From Bacteroidales bacterium (GTDB taxonomy: Bacteria > Bacteroidota > Bacteroidia > Bacteroidales > UBA932), in contig JAFRXO010000006.1 in the NCBI GenBank assembly GCA_017443465.1, forward strand, positions 1 through 64,000: a stretch of 64,000 bases of DNA. Direction: 5' to 3'. Shown here piece after piece: positions 35,677 through 44,949 of this stretch; the first letter of the stretch is position 1, and the number at the start of each line of letters is the position of its first letter. The position numbers and the translations under genes are program-made. The notes below the pieces were generated by a model, which was not told the origin of the DNA, searched no databases, and saw only the letters and a list, made by a program, of their open reading frames with translations.

Positions 35677-36554
35677 TGGATGCCCTGATTACATATGTAG
35701 ATGGGAACGATCCCGTGTGGCAGGAACAGTATGAGTCCTGCTTCCATCAGAAACCTCTGGCAAAGCGCTACCGAGACTGGGGGACGCTGAGATATCTGCT
35801 GAGGGGAGTGGAGACATGCATGCCGTTCATAGACAATGTCTTCCTGGTGGTATCCTCGAAGAGCCAGGTCCCTTCCTGGGTTGATACAGGGAAAGTCCGC
35901 GTCGTCCTCCATTCGGATATAATGCCTTTCGGGAGCCTTCCTACCTTTAACAGTACATCCATCGAGATGTTCCTCCACCGTGCTCCGGGACTGGGAGAAG
36001 AGTTCATCTATTTCAATGATGACATGTTCCCGGTCTCCAAGTGTGCGCCGGATGACTTTTTCCCGGACGGCCGCCCTGCAATTGCTTTTTCAAAATGCCT
36101 TTTCACTGGAGGAATGTACCGTAAGCAGGTCAGGAATTCGGACTTGCTGGCAAGGCGGGCCCTCGGAATGGATGGAGGCCTGATTTACGTGAGGCCCCAG
36201 CACATATGCTCTCCTATGCTCAGGAGCGAAAGCGAGGCATGTTTCCAGGCTGTAGAGGATGAGATCCTTTCCCGCCTTTCGCCAACCAGGACGGTCTCTA
36301 ACGTGAACCAGTACCTCTTCCTGGACTATCTCTACTATCAGGGGAAGGCCGTAAACAGGAAGATTTCCAACCGTCATCTTTCATATGCCGTGCATTCCGT
36401 ATCGAGGATATGCGACAACATCCTGCATCCTTCCACGAAGCTCATATGCGTCAATGACGTAAGGCTTGCAGACGGGCTGTATGAAAAATATAAGGCCCTG
36501 GTAACCAGGGCCTTCTCTGAGAGGTTTCCGATAAAATCCCGTTTCGAGATCTGA
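35676..36554 (+). CDS. Stealth family sugar-phosphate transferase (2)
   Basis: A 292-residue second Stealth protein, clearly related but not a recent copy of its neighbour. CR1 is DALITYVDGNDPVW, CR2 has GTLRYLLRGVETCMPFIDNVF, and FNSTSIEMFLHRAPGLGEEF leads into FIYFNDDMFPV. A C-terminal SRICDNILHPSTKLICVND resembles CR4. Translation is coupled to the first Stealth gene (TGATG). Two Stealth enzymes together suggest a repeat unit with two different phosphodiester links, or one initiating and one extending activity. Confidence 0.87.
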   Translation: MDALITYVDGNDPVWQEQYESCFHQKPLAKRYRDWGTLRYLLRGVETCMPFIDNVFLVVSSKSQVPSWVDTGKVRVVLHSDIMPFGSLPTFNSTSIEMFLHRAPGLGEEFIYFNDDMFPVSKCAPDDFFPDGRPAIAFSKCLFTGGMYRKQVRNSDLLARRALGMDGGLIYVRPQHICSPMLRSESEACFQAVEDEILSRLSPTRTVSNVNQYLFLDYLYYQGKAVNRKISNRHLSYAVHSVSRICDNILHPSTKLICVNDVRLADGLYEKYKALVTRAFSERFPIKSRFEI

Positions 36555-36558
36555 TCTT

Positions 36559-37830
36559 CTAACCGAAGTTGTCGAAGTGGAGGTTGGTCTCGAGGTTTAC
36601 ACCGAGTGAGTCCAGCAGGTTCTCCACTGTCTTTACGAGCATTGGCGGACCGCACATGAAGTACTGGATGTCCTCCGGAGCCTCGTGTGTGTTCAGGTAG
36701 AGCTGTCCCATGCACGGAGCTACGAATCCAGCCGTGTACTTGACTCCTGCTGCATCTGCAGCGGGATCCGGGCGGTCGAGGGTCAGGTAGAACTTGAAGT
36801 TCGGGAACTCTTTCTCGATAGCCCAGTAGTCCTCGAGGTAGAATGCCTCGGAGAGGCTGCGGGCTCCGTAGAAGAAGCTGACCTTGCGGGTGGTCTTCTC
36901 GTTGCGGAACAGGTGGATGATGTGGCTGCGCAGTGGAGCCATACCGGCACCTCCTCCGACGAAGATGTACTCGGTCTCTGCAGGCTCGTTCTTGGGCAGG
37001 AGGAAGTCTCCGTAAGGACCGGCGATGTTGACCTTGTCTCCCGGATGACGGGTGAAGACATATGACGAAGCGATTCCTGGATTGACCGGGAGAAGCTTGT
37101 TGCTGCCCTTGGGGGCCGTCATGTCGAAGGGAGGAGTAGCGATACGCACGTTGAGCTTGATGATGTTGCCCTCTCCGGGATAAGTAGCCATGGAGTAGGC
37201 GCGGATCGTATCCTCAGGATTGACGCACTTGAGATCGAAGAAGTTGAATCTCTCCCATGTAGCCCTGTACTCGGGATCCACATCGATGTCCTTGTAGTCG
37301 AACGTTCCCTTGGGGATGTCGATCTGGATGTACTGTCCGGATTTGAAATTGAAGTGTACACCATCGGGAACCTTGACTGTGAATTCCTTGATGAAGGAAG
37401 CCACATTATGGTTGCTGATGACCTCGCACTCCATCTTCTGGACGTCGAGAGCGGATTCGTCGACCTGGATCTTGAGGTCGGACTTGACCTTGACCTGGCA
37501 TCCCAGACGCCAGTTGTCCTTTATCTGCCTGCGGGAGAAATGTCCCACTTCGGTAGCGAGGATGTCTCCGCCGCCTTCAAGAACCTGGACCTTGCACTGT
37601 CCGCAGTTGCCCTTTCCGCCGCAGGCGGAGGGGAGGAATACTTTCTGGTCGGCCAGGGTGTGGAGCAGGTCATTTCCCTGCGGCACCTCCAGGACCTTCT
37701 TGCCGTCGTTCAGGTCGATCTTGACCGTGCCTGACGGAGTGACCTTGGCTTTGACGAAAAGGAGCAGCGTGACCAGGATAAGGGTCACCAGGAATATCAT
37801 CAGTGCTGCTGCAAGAATGATTTTAGTCAT
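36559..37830 (-). CDS. nqrF: Na+-translocating NADH:quinone reductase subunit F
   Basis: A 423-residue electron-input subunit. One N-terminal membrane helix (residues 4-26), a 2Fe-2S ferredoxin domain with C70, C76, C79 and C111, then FAD- and NADH-binding domains of the ferredoxin reductase type (RAYSMATYPGE, FVGGGAGMAPLRSH, FMCGPPMLV). It takes hydride from NADH. Last gene of the nqrABCDEF operon, converging on the Stealth cassette with a 4-nt gap. Confidence 0.97.
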   Translation of the reverse strand: MTKIILAAALMIFLVTLILVTLLLFVKAKVTPSGTVKIDLNDGKKVLEVPQGNDLLHTLADQKVFLPSACGGKGNCGQCKVQVLEGGGDILATEVGHFSRRQIKDNWRLGCQVKVKSDLKIQVDESALDVQKMECEVISNHNVASFIKEFTVKVPDGVHFNFKSGQYIQIDIPKGTFDYKDIDVDPEYRATWERFNFFDLKCVNPEDTIRAYSMATYPGEGNIIKLNVRIATPPFDMTAPKGSNKLLPVNPGIASSYVFTRHPGDKVNIAGPYGDFLLPKNEPAETEYIFVGGGAGMAPLRSHIIHLFRNEKTTRKVSFFYGARSLSEAFYLEDYWAIEKEFPNFKFYLTLDRPDPAADAAGVKYTAGFVAPCMGQLYLNTHEAPEDIQYFMCGPPMLVKTVENLLDSLGVNLETNLHFDNFG

Positions 37831-37845
37831 ATAGCGTCCTCCCCG

Positions 37846-38439
37846 TTAAAGTGTGATTCCCATGAAGGTCATGAAGGCCATGGCCATGAGACCTACGGTA
37901 ATGAAAGTGATACCGATTCCGCGAAGCGGCTTCGGAACGTTGGAGTACTGGAGTTTCTCCCTGATGGCTGCGAGAGCCACTATTGCGATGAACCAGCCCA
38001 CTCCGGAACCGAGAGCATATACGGTAGCTTCACCGCAGCTTGCAAACTCCCTGTTCTGCATGAAGAGAGAGCCGCCCATGATGGCGCAGTTGACGGCGAT
38101 GAGCGGGAGGTAGATACCCAGAGCCGAATACAGGCTCGGGGCATATCTTTCCACTACCATTTCCACTATCTGGACCGCGGCTGCGATCACGGCAATGAAG
38201 ACTATGAAAGTCAGGAAGCTCAGGTCAACCCCGAAGATACCGTCCTCGGCAAGAACGTACTTGTTGAGGAGGTAGTTGATTGGAAGGGTGACGAGAAGCA
38301 CGAAGATGACGGCAACACCAAGGCCGGCGGCAGTCTTCACGTTCTTGCTTACTGCCAGGTATGAGCACATACCCAGGAAGTAGGCGAAGATCATGTTGTC
38401 TACGAAGATAGACTTGACGAATAAGCTTATATAATCCAT
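37846..38439 (-). CDS. nqrE: Na+-translocating NADH:quinone reductase subunit E
   Basis: A 197-residue membrane protein with six hydrophobic segments, beginning [20 protein letters not shown], the NqrE/RnfA family start. Half of the membrane core that binds an iron centre together with NqrD. It retains [19 protein letters not shown] at the C-terminus. Fifth gene of the operon. Confidence 0.97.
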   Translation of the reverse strand: MDYISLFVKSIFVDNMIFAYFLGMCSYLAVSKNVKTAAGLGVAVIFVLLVTLPINYLLNKYVLAEDGIFGVDLSFLTFIVFIAVIAAAVQIVEMVVERYAPSLYSALGIYLPLIAVNCAIMGGSLFMQNREFASCGEATVYALGSGVGWFIAIVALAAIREKLQYSNVPKPLRGIGITFITVGLMAMAFMTFMGITL

Positions 38440-38460
38440 ATTCTGATGCCTCTTTTGATG

Positions 38461-39081
38461 TTAGTCTTCCTGGAGTTCTTTCTGTACACCCCTCTGGATC
38501 CAGATGACGCATCCGATGAGGATAAGCGCCATCGGCGGAAGGATCACCAGGCCGTTGTTGACATAGCCGGCGTCATAGAATGCCTGCGGAATGATCCTGA
38601 AGCCCAGGAGGGTTCCTGAACCGAAGAGTTCGCGGAAGATCGCGAGGACGATGAGGATCATGCCGTAGCCGATTCCGTTGAAGAGGCCGTCAAGGAATGA
38701 GGGGATCGGCTTGTTGGCAAGCGCGAAAGCCTCGATGCGGCCCATGACGATGCAGTTCGTGATGATGAGTCCGATATAGACTGAAAGCTGCGTATCGATC
38801 TGATAAGCATATGCTTTCAGTATCTGGTCGACAAGGATGACCAGCATGGACACCACGACGAGCTGGATGATGATACGGACCCTGTTGGGAATCGAGTTCC
38901 TCAGCAGGGAGAGTACCAGGCAGGAGAGGGCTGTTACGATGGTCACGGAAAGGGCCATGACCAGGGCTCCCTTAAGCTCGACTGTAACAGCCAGCGCGGA
39001 GCATATGCCGAGCACCAGTACGGTGATCGGGTTGACGCTGAACAGGGGGTTCAGTATGGTTTCTTTGAGTTTTGCGTTCAT
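38461..39081 (-). CDS. nqrD: Na+-translocating NADH:quinone reductase subunit D
   Basis: A 206-residue membrane protein of the NqrD/RnfE family, with NPLFSVNPITVLVLGICSAL at the start and GRIEAFALANKPIPSFLDG in the centre. It pairs with NqrE in inverted topology to form the central channel-like part of the Na+ pump. Confidence 0.97.
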   Translation of the reverse strand: MNAKLKETILNPLFSVNPITVLVLGICSALAVTVELKGALVMALSVTIVTALSCLVLSLLRNSIPNRVRIIIQLVVVSMLVILVDQILKAYAYQIDTQLSVYIGLIITNCIVMGRIEAFALANKPIPSFLDGLFNGIGYGMILIVLAIFRELFGSGTLLGFRIIPQAFYDAGYVNNGLVILPPMALILIGCVIWIQRGVQKELQED

Positions 39082-39084
39082 ATG

Positions 39085-39819
39085 CTATTCCTCCGCTTTT
39101 GTCAGGTATGCTTTGTAGAGGTCGAGCCAGTCGGCGATAGCGGCTCCGACACCACGTGATGTCATGGTGGCTCCGGTGATGGCGTCTATTGCGTTGGACT
39201 TGTTACCTTCACCTCCCTTGACGATCTCGAAGGCCGGTTTGGCATTCAGGTCGATGGACTTGCCTACGAACCTGGCCCTGAACGACGGGTCGTCCTTGAT
39301 CTTGGCTCCGAGGCCGGGAGTCTCGCTTTCATGGTTGAAGAAGGCACCTGCAAGGGTCTTCATGTCAGGCTCGAGGGCGAGGTAGCCCCAGATCGGGCCC
39401 CAGAGTCCGGCTCCGTAAACAGGGATGACAGTGATGTCCTTTCCGTCCTTGTTGAAGACATAGACGGGAAGTTTCATCTGGTCAGCCTTCCCTCTCTTGA
39501 GGATGGAATTCTGGGCCTTGAGTTTGCTTGTAGAGAATATCTCGGATGCGGCTTTGTCCATTTCCGAGACCTTGCTGCCCTTGTTGTCGATTATGAAGGA
39601 TTCCTTGATGGCCCCTTTGTAAAGGTTGATCATGGCATCGTTGGAGAGGCCTTCTGTATTGAATTGGGCGGCGGTCATCATCTGGCTGATAGTGTCGGCC
39701 TTGATGTTGGCGTCCTGCCTGGGTTTGAGGGCCTGGGATGCAAGGGCGAGAATCGCTGCCGACAGAATCACGATTATGCTCGTGTACACTATTGTGTATG
39801 CATTGCTGTTTGTGTTCAT
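39085..39819 (-). CDS. nqrC: Na+-translocating NADH:quinone reductase subunit C
   Basis: A 244-residue subunit with one N-terminal membrane helix and a periplasmic FMN domain. The covalent flavin attachment motif is TGAT in DAITGATMTSRG, with the acceptor T218. Attachment needs the flavin transferase ApbE, which is not in this window. Three bases separate it from nqrD. Confidence 0.97.
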   Translation of the reverse strand: MNTNSNAYTIVYTSIIVILSAAILALASQALKPRQDANIKADTISQMMTAAQFNTEGLSNDAMINLYKGAIKESFIIDNKGSKVSEMDKAASEIFSTSKLKAQNSILKRGKADQMKLPVYVFNKDGKDITVIPVYGAGLWGPIWGYLALEPDMKTLAGAFFNHESETPGLGAKIKDDPSFRARFVGKSIDLNAKPAFEIVKGGEGNKSNAIDAITGATMTSRGVGAAIADWLDLYKAYLTKAEE

Positions 39820-39831
39820 ATCTCAGTGGTG

Positions 39832-41007
39832 TTAAGCGATTTTTGCCTTTTTCGCCCTCTTGTTGACAGCTGAAGAGGTGACACAGTAATCAATCAGCGG
39901 AGCGAAGGTGTTCATCAGCAGGATGGCGAGCATCATGCCTTCAGCGTAGCCCGGGTTGAAGAGCCTGATGGTAACGCAGAGGGCACCGATCAGGAATCCG
40001 TAGATCCATTTTCCGGTCTCGGTCTGTGCACTGGTTACGGGGTCTGTGGCCATGAATACCGTACCGAAGGCGAAGCCGCCGAGTACGAGCTGATAGTAGG
40101 CCGGGATATCCGTAATGCCGGCGATATTGCCGAGCCAACCGATGCAGAGGGCGCCGATGACGGAAGAAAGCATGGTCTTCCAGCTTCCTACGCCAGTCCA
40201 GATGAGGATGAAAGCACCGATCAGGATTGCGATCGTGGAGGTCTCACCGACGGATCCGGGGACAGTACCTGCGAACAGGTTCCAGAAATCATATCCTGCA
40301 CCGTTGAGGGCGGAAATGCCTGCGTCGGAGTTCTGGAAAGCATATGTCAGCGGAGTTGCGCCGGAAGCCGCGTCAGCGAGGGTCTCGCCATGCTTGAGGG
40401 CGAGCCAGTTCGGGGCGTCGAGAGTTCCGGTTCCGGAGAGCTTGGCGGGATAGGAGAAGAAGAGGAATGCCCTGGCGAGGAGTGCCGGGTTCAGGAAGTT
40501 GTAACCTGAACCGCCGAAGATCTCTTTGCCGAAGATGACTGCAAATGCCACTGCGAGGGCGAGCATCCACAGGGGAGTGTCCACCGGCACGATGAGCGGA
40601 ATCAGCATTCCGGTCATGAGATAGCCTTCATTGAGTTCTTCGTTCTTGATCTGGGCTCCTGTGAACTCGATCGCGAGTCCTACGATATAGGAAACGAGAT
40701 AGAGGGGAAGCACCTTGAGGAAGCCGAACCAGAACTGCTGCCAGAGGTTCCAGTCCGTTCCCATGGTGAGATTGTGCATATGTCCGATGTTCCACATGCC
40801 GAAAAGAGCGGCAGGGATTACGGCAAGCACTGCTATGATCATTACTCTCTTGACGTCGACTCCGTCGCGGACATGGGAACCGCGTCCCGTAACGGTAGCG
40901 GGTACCCTCAGGAAGGTGTCGAACGCCTCATAGGTCGAATTGAGCCAACCCAGTTTGCCGCCTCTCTCGAAGAGGCCCGGCTTTGGAGTGTTATTGTTGT
41001 CTGCCAT
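39832..41007 (-). CDS. nqrB: Na+-translocating NADH:quinone reductase subunit B
   Basis: A 391-residue membrane subunit with about ten hydrophobic segments, carrying covalent FMN at T218 in SGAT (ASGATPLTYA) and non-covalent riboflavin. The YNFLNPALLARAFLFFSYP segment is typical. Together with NqrA it forms the quinone site. Confidence 0.97.
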   Translation of the reverse strand: MADNNNTPKPGLFERGGKLGWLNSTYEAFDTFLRVPATVTGRGSHVRDGVDVKRVMIIAVLAVIPAALFGMWNIGHMHNLTMGTDWNLWQQFWFGFLKVLPLYLVSYIVGLAIEFTGAQIKNEELNEGYLMTGMLIPLIVPVDTPLWMLALAVAFAVIFGKEIFGGSGYNFLNPALLARAFLFFSYPAKLSGTGTLDAPNWLALKHGETLADAASGATPLTYAFQNSDAGISALNGAGYDFWNLFAGTVPGSVGETSTIAILIGAFILIWTGVGSWKTMLSSVIGALCIGWLGNIAGITDIPAYYQLVLGGFAFGTVFMATDPVTSAQTETGKWIYGFLIGALCVTIRLFNPGYAEGMMLAILLMNTFAPLIDYCVTSSAVNKRAKKAKIA

Positions 41008-41018
41008 AATTCGGTCCT

Positions 41019-42377
41019 TTATGCCATTTCCTTAAGCATCAGGTCGATGCCCTTGGAGATTATGTCCTGGATGTCGTTCTTGGAAGGATCTACGTACTCG
41101 CAGAGAGCAAGGTCCCAGGGGAGAACCTCGTAGATTCCGAACTGCTCCATCTTGTCAATGTCGCCGGCGAGGCAGGCCTTGATCAGATAGATGGGATAGA
41201 TGTCCATCGGGAGCACCTTGGAGTAAACGTCAGACACGACGAATGCCCTCTGGCCTCCGTGGAGATTGGTGTCCATGTCGTACTTCTTCTTGGGGCAGAG
41301 CCAGCTGAAAAAGGTGCGGCTGGAAGAGAAGACTCCCGGCCTGAAGGGCTTGGCCCATCCGAGGATCTCCCTTTCGCGGCCTTCACGGAGGATGCTGACC
41401 TGGTTGGCGAAGAATCCGCCATAACCTTCGGGCCCGACGTTCTCTCCGGAAAGGATGTCGCCGCTGACGATGCGCAGCTCGCCTTTGTCAGTGTCGAAGA
41501 ACTCGCTGACTTCCTTCATGTTGAAGCCCGGAAGTGTCTCTACATAAGCAGGATCCTTTGCTGCAGGACCGGTGATGGCCACCTTGCGCATCAGATTGAG
41601 CTTTCCTGTCGTGAAGACCTTTCCGATGGCTGCAAGCATGAGCAGGGAAACCGTCCAGACAGTGTCGCCCTTCATTATCGGGGAGATGTGGCTGATCTGG
41701 ATGCCGACATTGCCGGCTGGATGTTTCCCGCTGAAGGAATGCAGGACTGCTCCCTCGAGTTTGTGGAACGGGGAACTGGATTCGGTTGCGGCATTTATTC
41801 CGACATGTACGCCGCCGTCGGTAAGCTTTGCGAGGGCTGTAACCCCGGCCTGGATTGCAGAAAGATCCTCACCAAGTGCGAAATCGTTGTCTGCTGCAAG
41901 GGGAGCGGTGTTGAATGCGGAGACGTAGATGGCCTTCGGCTTAAGGTCCGGATCGGCGATGATTCCGTAAGGCCTCTGGACGATTGAAGGCCACAGGCCG
42001 CTGTCCATGATGGTCTGACGGACCTGCTCTGCCGAGAGTCCCTCAACATTCTTCACGCCGAAATTGACCCATTTCTGCTCCTCATCACTCTTGACAAGCA
42101 CTGCAAGCAGTTTTCTCTTTTCGCCCCTGACGATCGCCTGGACAGTCCCGCTGACAGGTGATGTGAGCAGGATGCCGGTATGCGCCTTGTCGGCCATGAC
42201 CGGAGACCCGGCCATGACTTTGTCACCCTCCTTGACCAGAAGCCTCGGAGTGAAGCCTTTGAAATCGGTGGGTTTGACTGCGACAACATCAGGGATGAAA
42301 GTCTTTCTGACTTTGAGGTCTGCAGCGCCCTTTACGGGGACGTCCAGGCCTCTGGACAATTCGATGTTGTTTGACAT
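41019..42377 (-). CDS. nqrA: Na+-translocating NADH:quinone reductase subunit A
   Basis: A 452-residue cytoplasmic subunit that binds ubiquinone or menaquinone with NqrB. N-terminal lipoyl-like segment (FIPDVVAVKPTDFKG) and a long Rossmann-like core; no transmembrane helix. First gene of the nqr operon. Upstream on the minus strand TAACTTCG (42417-42424) is one mismatch from a -7 box, and it faces the divergent uvrD promoter at 42437-42444. Confidence 0.96.
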   Translation of the reverse strand: MSNNIELSRGLDVPVKGAADLKVRKTFIPDVVAVKPTDFKGFTPRLLVKEGDKVMAGSPVMADKAHTGILLTSPVSGTVQAIVRGEKRKLLAVLVKSDEEQKWVNFGVKNVEGLSAEQVRQTIMDSGLWPSIVQRPYGIIADPDLKPKAIYVSAFNTAPLAADNDFALGEDLSAIQAGVTALAKLTDGGVHVGINAATESSSPFHKLEGAVLHSFSGKHPAGNVGIQISHISPIMKGDTVWTVSLLMLAAIGKVFTTGKLNLMRKVAITGPAAKDPAYVETLPGFNMKEVSEFFDTDKGELRIVSGDILSGENVGPEGYGGFFANQVSILREGREREILGWAKPFRPGVFSSSRTFFSWLCPKKKYDMDTNLHGGQRAFVVSDVYSKVLPMDIYPIYLIKACLAGDIDKMEQFGIYEVLPWDLALCEYVDPSKNDIQDIISKGIDLMLKEMA

Positions 42378-42436
42378 TATAAAAAGGTTATTATAGTATT
42401 TCTAAATACGCGGGTGCGAAGTTACTCAATTTTTCG

Positions 42437-42444
42437 TAAATTTG
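42437..42444 (+). promoter_or_regulatory. -7 box of the UvrD-type helicase gene
   Basis: TAAATTTG, a full match, ends 19 nt before ATG 42464. AAGAGG just before the start is an unusually good Shine-Dalgarno match for this window. Confidence 0.6.
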
Positions 42445-42463
42445 CTTAAAATATTAAGAGGAA

Positions 42464-44827
42464 ATGATTCAAGAGAGCGATTTTATGAGGGATCTCAATG
42501 ATGAGCAGAGATCTGCGGTGGAATGCACTGAGGGGCCGGTACTCATTGTCGCGGGTGCGGGGTCCGGAAAGACCAGGGTCCTGACTTCGAGGATAGCCCT
42601 TTTGCTGGAACGCGGATGCGAGCCGGAGAGGATCCTCGCCCTGACTTTCACCAAGAAGGCGGCGGGTGAGATGAAGGAAAGGATAGCGTCCGTCGTCGGC
42701 GGGCGGAAAGCCTGGAGACTGTGCATGGGAACCTTCCATTCCGTGTTCGTCCGCTTCCTCAGGGAATTCGCCTCATCCATAGGCTACAGGGCCGATTTCA
42801 CCATATATGACAAAGGAGACTCCGAAAGCGCCATAAAAGCGTGCATCAGGGAACTTGCCCTCGACGACAAGACCTACAAGCCCAGGGACGTAGCATCCAG
42901 GATATCCCTCGCCAAGAACAATCTGGTCACTGCCCAGGCATATGCTGCAAACGACAACGCGGTTCAGGAAGACATACGCCGCAAACGTCCGGCAATCAAG
43001 GACATATATGCCCTCTACGAGAAGAAATGCAAGCAGTCGTCGGTAATGGATTTCGACGACATCCTCCTGAACATGAACATCCTCCTGAGGGACGATCCGA
43101 TGGCGCTTCTGTCCATAGCCGGAAGATTCAGCTACATCCTGGTGGATGAGTACCAGGACACCAATTTCGCCCAGTACCTTATCCTCCGCAAGCTGGCCGA
43201 CTCCCACAGGAACATATGCGTGGTCGGGGACGACTCCCAGTCCATATACTCATTCCGTGGCGCGCGTATTGAGAACATCCTCAAGTTCCGTTCAGACTTC
43301 AAGGATGCCAAGGTTTTCCGCCTGGAAAAGAACTACAGGTCCACAAAGAGCATAGTCAAGGCGGCCAACTCAGTGATAGCCAAGAACTCCCGCAGGATTC
43401 CGAAGGTCTGCGTCTCGGTCGGAGAGTCCGGAGAGAAAATCCGCCTCATCCACGCCTGGACGGAAATGGAAGAAGGACTCCTGATAGCCTCTTCAATCAT
43501 ATCCCGGATGGAATCGGACCATTGTACATATGAGGATTTCGCCATATTGTACAGGACCAATTCCCAGTCCAGGGCCCTTGAGGAATGCCTCAGGAAAAGG
43601 AACCTGCCCTACAGGATCTATTCAGGCAGGTCTTTCTTTGACAGGGCCGAGGTCAAGGACATGATGGCCTACCTGAAACTTGCGGTCAATCCGGACGATG
43701 ACGAATCCTTCAAGCGGGCCGTCAACATGCCTCCCCGCGGAATAGGGGAGACATCCATGTCAGCTCTCGCTTCGGCTGCCAGGGAAAAGGAAACATCCCT
43801 GTTCAAGGCGGCATATGCCGACGACCTGGAGAACTACGGGCTGAAAAACGCCGCTCAGACCAGGATACGTGCCTTCTGCGAACTGATTTCCCGTGCCGCC
43901 GCCAGTGCCGTGGCCGGAGATGCCTTCGAAGTTGCCACCTCCCTGAGTGACGAATCGGGGCTGTACCGCTATTACAAACAGGACGATTCGCTGGAGTCCC
44001 AGACACGGGCCGCCAACATAGAGGAACTCATGAACGGCATAGCCTCGTTCAAGGAAGAGAGGCAGGAAGAATATGAGTCTGAATCAGAAGAAGGCACTGG
44101 AGAGCCGGTGATGCCGGTAATAACCCTCCAGGAATTCCTCGAGGATTCCTCCCTTCTCAGCAACGCTGACATCGCTGACGGGGACGAGAGTGACAACCGC
44201 ATATCCATGATGACGATACATTCGGCCAAGGGCCTTGAATTCCCATATGTCTATATCGCCGGAATGGAAGAGAACCTCTTCCCGAATATGATGATGTCCT
44301 CCGGAGGAAACGACCTTGAAGAAGAGCGCAGGTTGTTCTATGTGGCCATCACCAGGGCGGAAAAGGCAGTCTCACTGTCCTACTCCGAGACCAGGATGCG
44401 GAACGGAAAGCACGAGGAGAACAGACCCAGCCGTTTCATTTCGGAAATCGACCCCGAATTCATAGCCAATCCGCTCCGGAGCAGCGGCCCCGGCCTTCTC
44501 GGAGGAATCTCTCTCCCGGGTAGGACATCCGTCTTCGGCAAGCCCCTTGCAACCGACACTCCCTCAAGACCTTCCGTTTCCGGAACTGCTTCACAGCCCA
44601 TTCGCAAAAACCCGCTTCCGCCTCCTGTGGATGCCGATTTCATCCCTCTTCCAATGACCGCATTCAAGGCCGGACAGCGTGTCGAGCACAACCGTTTCGG
44701 TCTCGGCACAGTGAAAGAGGTGACGGGAGAGGCACCGGACCTGAAGGCCCGTGTCAACTTCGACAGATACGGGGAAAAGCTTCTTATGCTCAAGTTCGCG
44801 AAGATGCGTTTCCCGAAAGATTCGTAA
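42464..44827 (+). CDS. uvrD: UvrD/PcrA-type superfamily 1 DNA helicase
   Basis: A 787-residue 3'-5' helicase. Motif I AGAGSGKTRVL (about residues 29-39), motif Ia TFTKKAAGEMKER, motif II VDEYQDTN, motif III GDDSQSIYSFRGA, motif V TIHSAKGLEFPYVY and motif VI RRLFYVAITRA are all intact. The C-terminal ~60 residues carry GQRVEHNRFGLGTVKEVTGE, the Tudor-like RNA polymerase-binding domain of UvrD/PcrA. Works in nucleotide excision and replication repair, with uvrA also in the window. Confidence 0.93.
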   Translation: MIQESDFMRDLNDEQRSAVECTEGPVLIVAGAGSGKTRVLTSRIALLLERGCEPERILALTFTKKAAGEMKERIASVVGGRKAWRLCMGTFHSVFVRFLREFASSIGYRADFTIYDKGDSESAIKACIRELALDDKTYKPRDVASRISLAKNNLVTAQAYAANDNAVQEDIRRKRPAIKDIYALYEKKCKQSSVMDFDDILLNMNILLRDDPMALLSIAGRFSYILVDEYQDTNFAQYLILRKLADSHRNICVVGDDSQSIYSFRGARIENILKFRSDFKDAKVFRLEKNYRSTKSIVKAANSVIAKNSRRIPKVCVSVGESGEKIRLIHAWTEMEEGLLIASSIISRMESDHCTYEDFAILYRTNSQSRALEECLRKRNLPYRIYSGRSFFDRAEVKDMMAYLKLAVNPDDDESFKRAVNMPPRGIGETSMSALASAAREKETSLFKAAYADDLENYGLKNAAQTRIRAFCELISRAAASAVAGDAFEVATSLSDESGLYRYYKQDDSLESQTRAANIEELMNGIASFKEERQEEYESESEEGTGEPVMPVITLQEFLEDSSLLSNADIADGDESDNRISMMTIHSAKGLEFPYVYIAGMEENLFPNMMMSSGGNDLEEERRLFYVAITRAEKAVSLSYSETRMRNGKHEENRPSRFISEIDPEFIANPLRSSGPGLLGGISLPGRTSVFGKPLATDTPSRPSVSGTASQPIRKNPLPPPVDADFIPLPMTAFKAGQRVEHNRFGLGTVKEVTGEAPDLKARVNFDRYGEKLLMLKFAKMRFPKDS

Positions 44828-44838
44828 GCGTTCCGCAG

Positions 44839-44873
44839 AAAACGTAAATACTTCCCCGGTATTTACGTTTTTT
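44839..44873. terminator. Terminator of the helicase gene
   Basis: Perfect 13-bp stem AAAACGTAAATAC / GTATTTACGTTTT with a 7-nt C-rich loop and a T-run. Confidence 0.85.
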
Positions 44874-44874
44874 A

Positions 44875-44949
44875 GCATATGCATATGCCCTGGTACATAT
44901 TTTTGCCATGTCCGCGTACGTCTCGCGGGCGTAAAACCATATGCATATG
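44875..44949. repeat. Pair of CATATGCATATG double palindromes
   Basis: GCATATGCATATGC (44875-44888) and CATATGCATATG (44938-44949) flank the -7 box at 44898-44905, centres 62 bp apart (about six helical turns). The second copy overlaps the start codon of the next gene. An operator pair is a natural reading. Confidence 0.6.
44898..44905 (+). promoter_or_regulatory. -7 box of the DUF4493-like gene
   Basis: TATTTTTG matches TAnnTTTG and ends 35 nt before ATG 44941. Confidence 0.5.
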
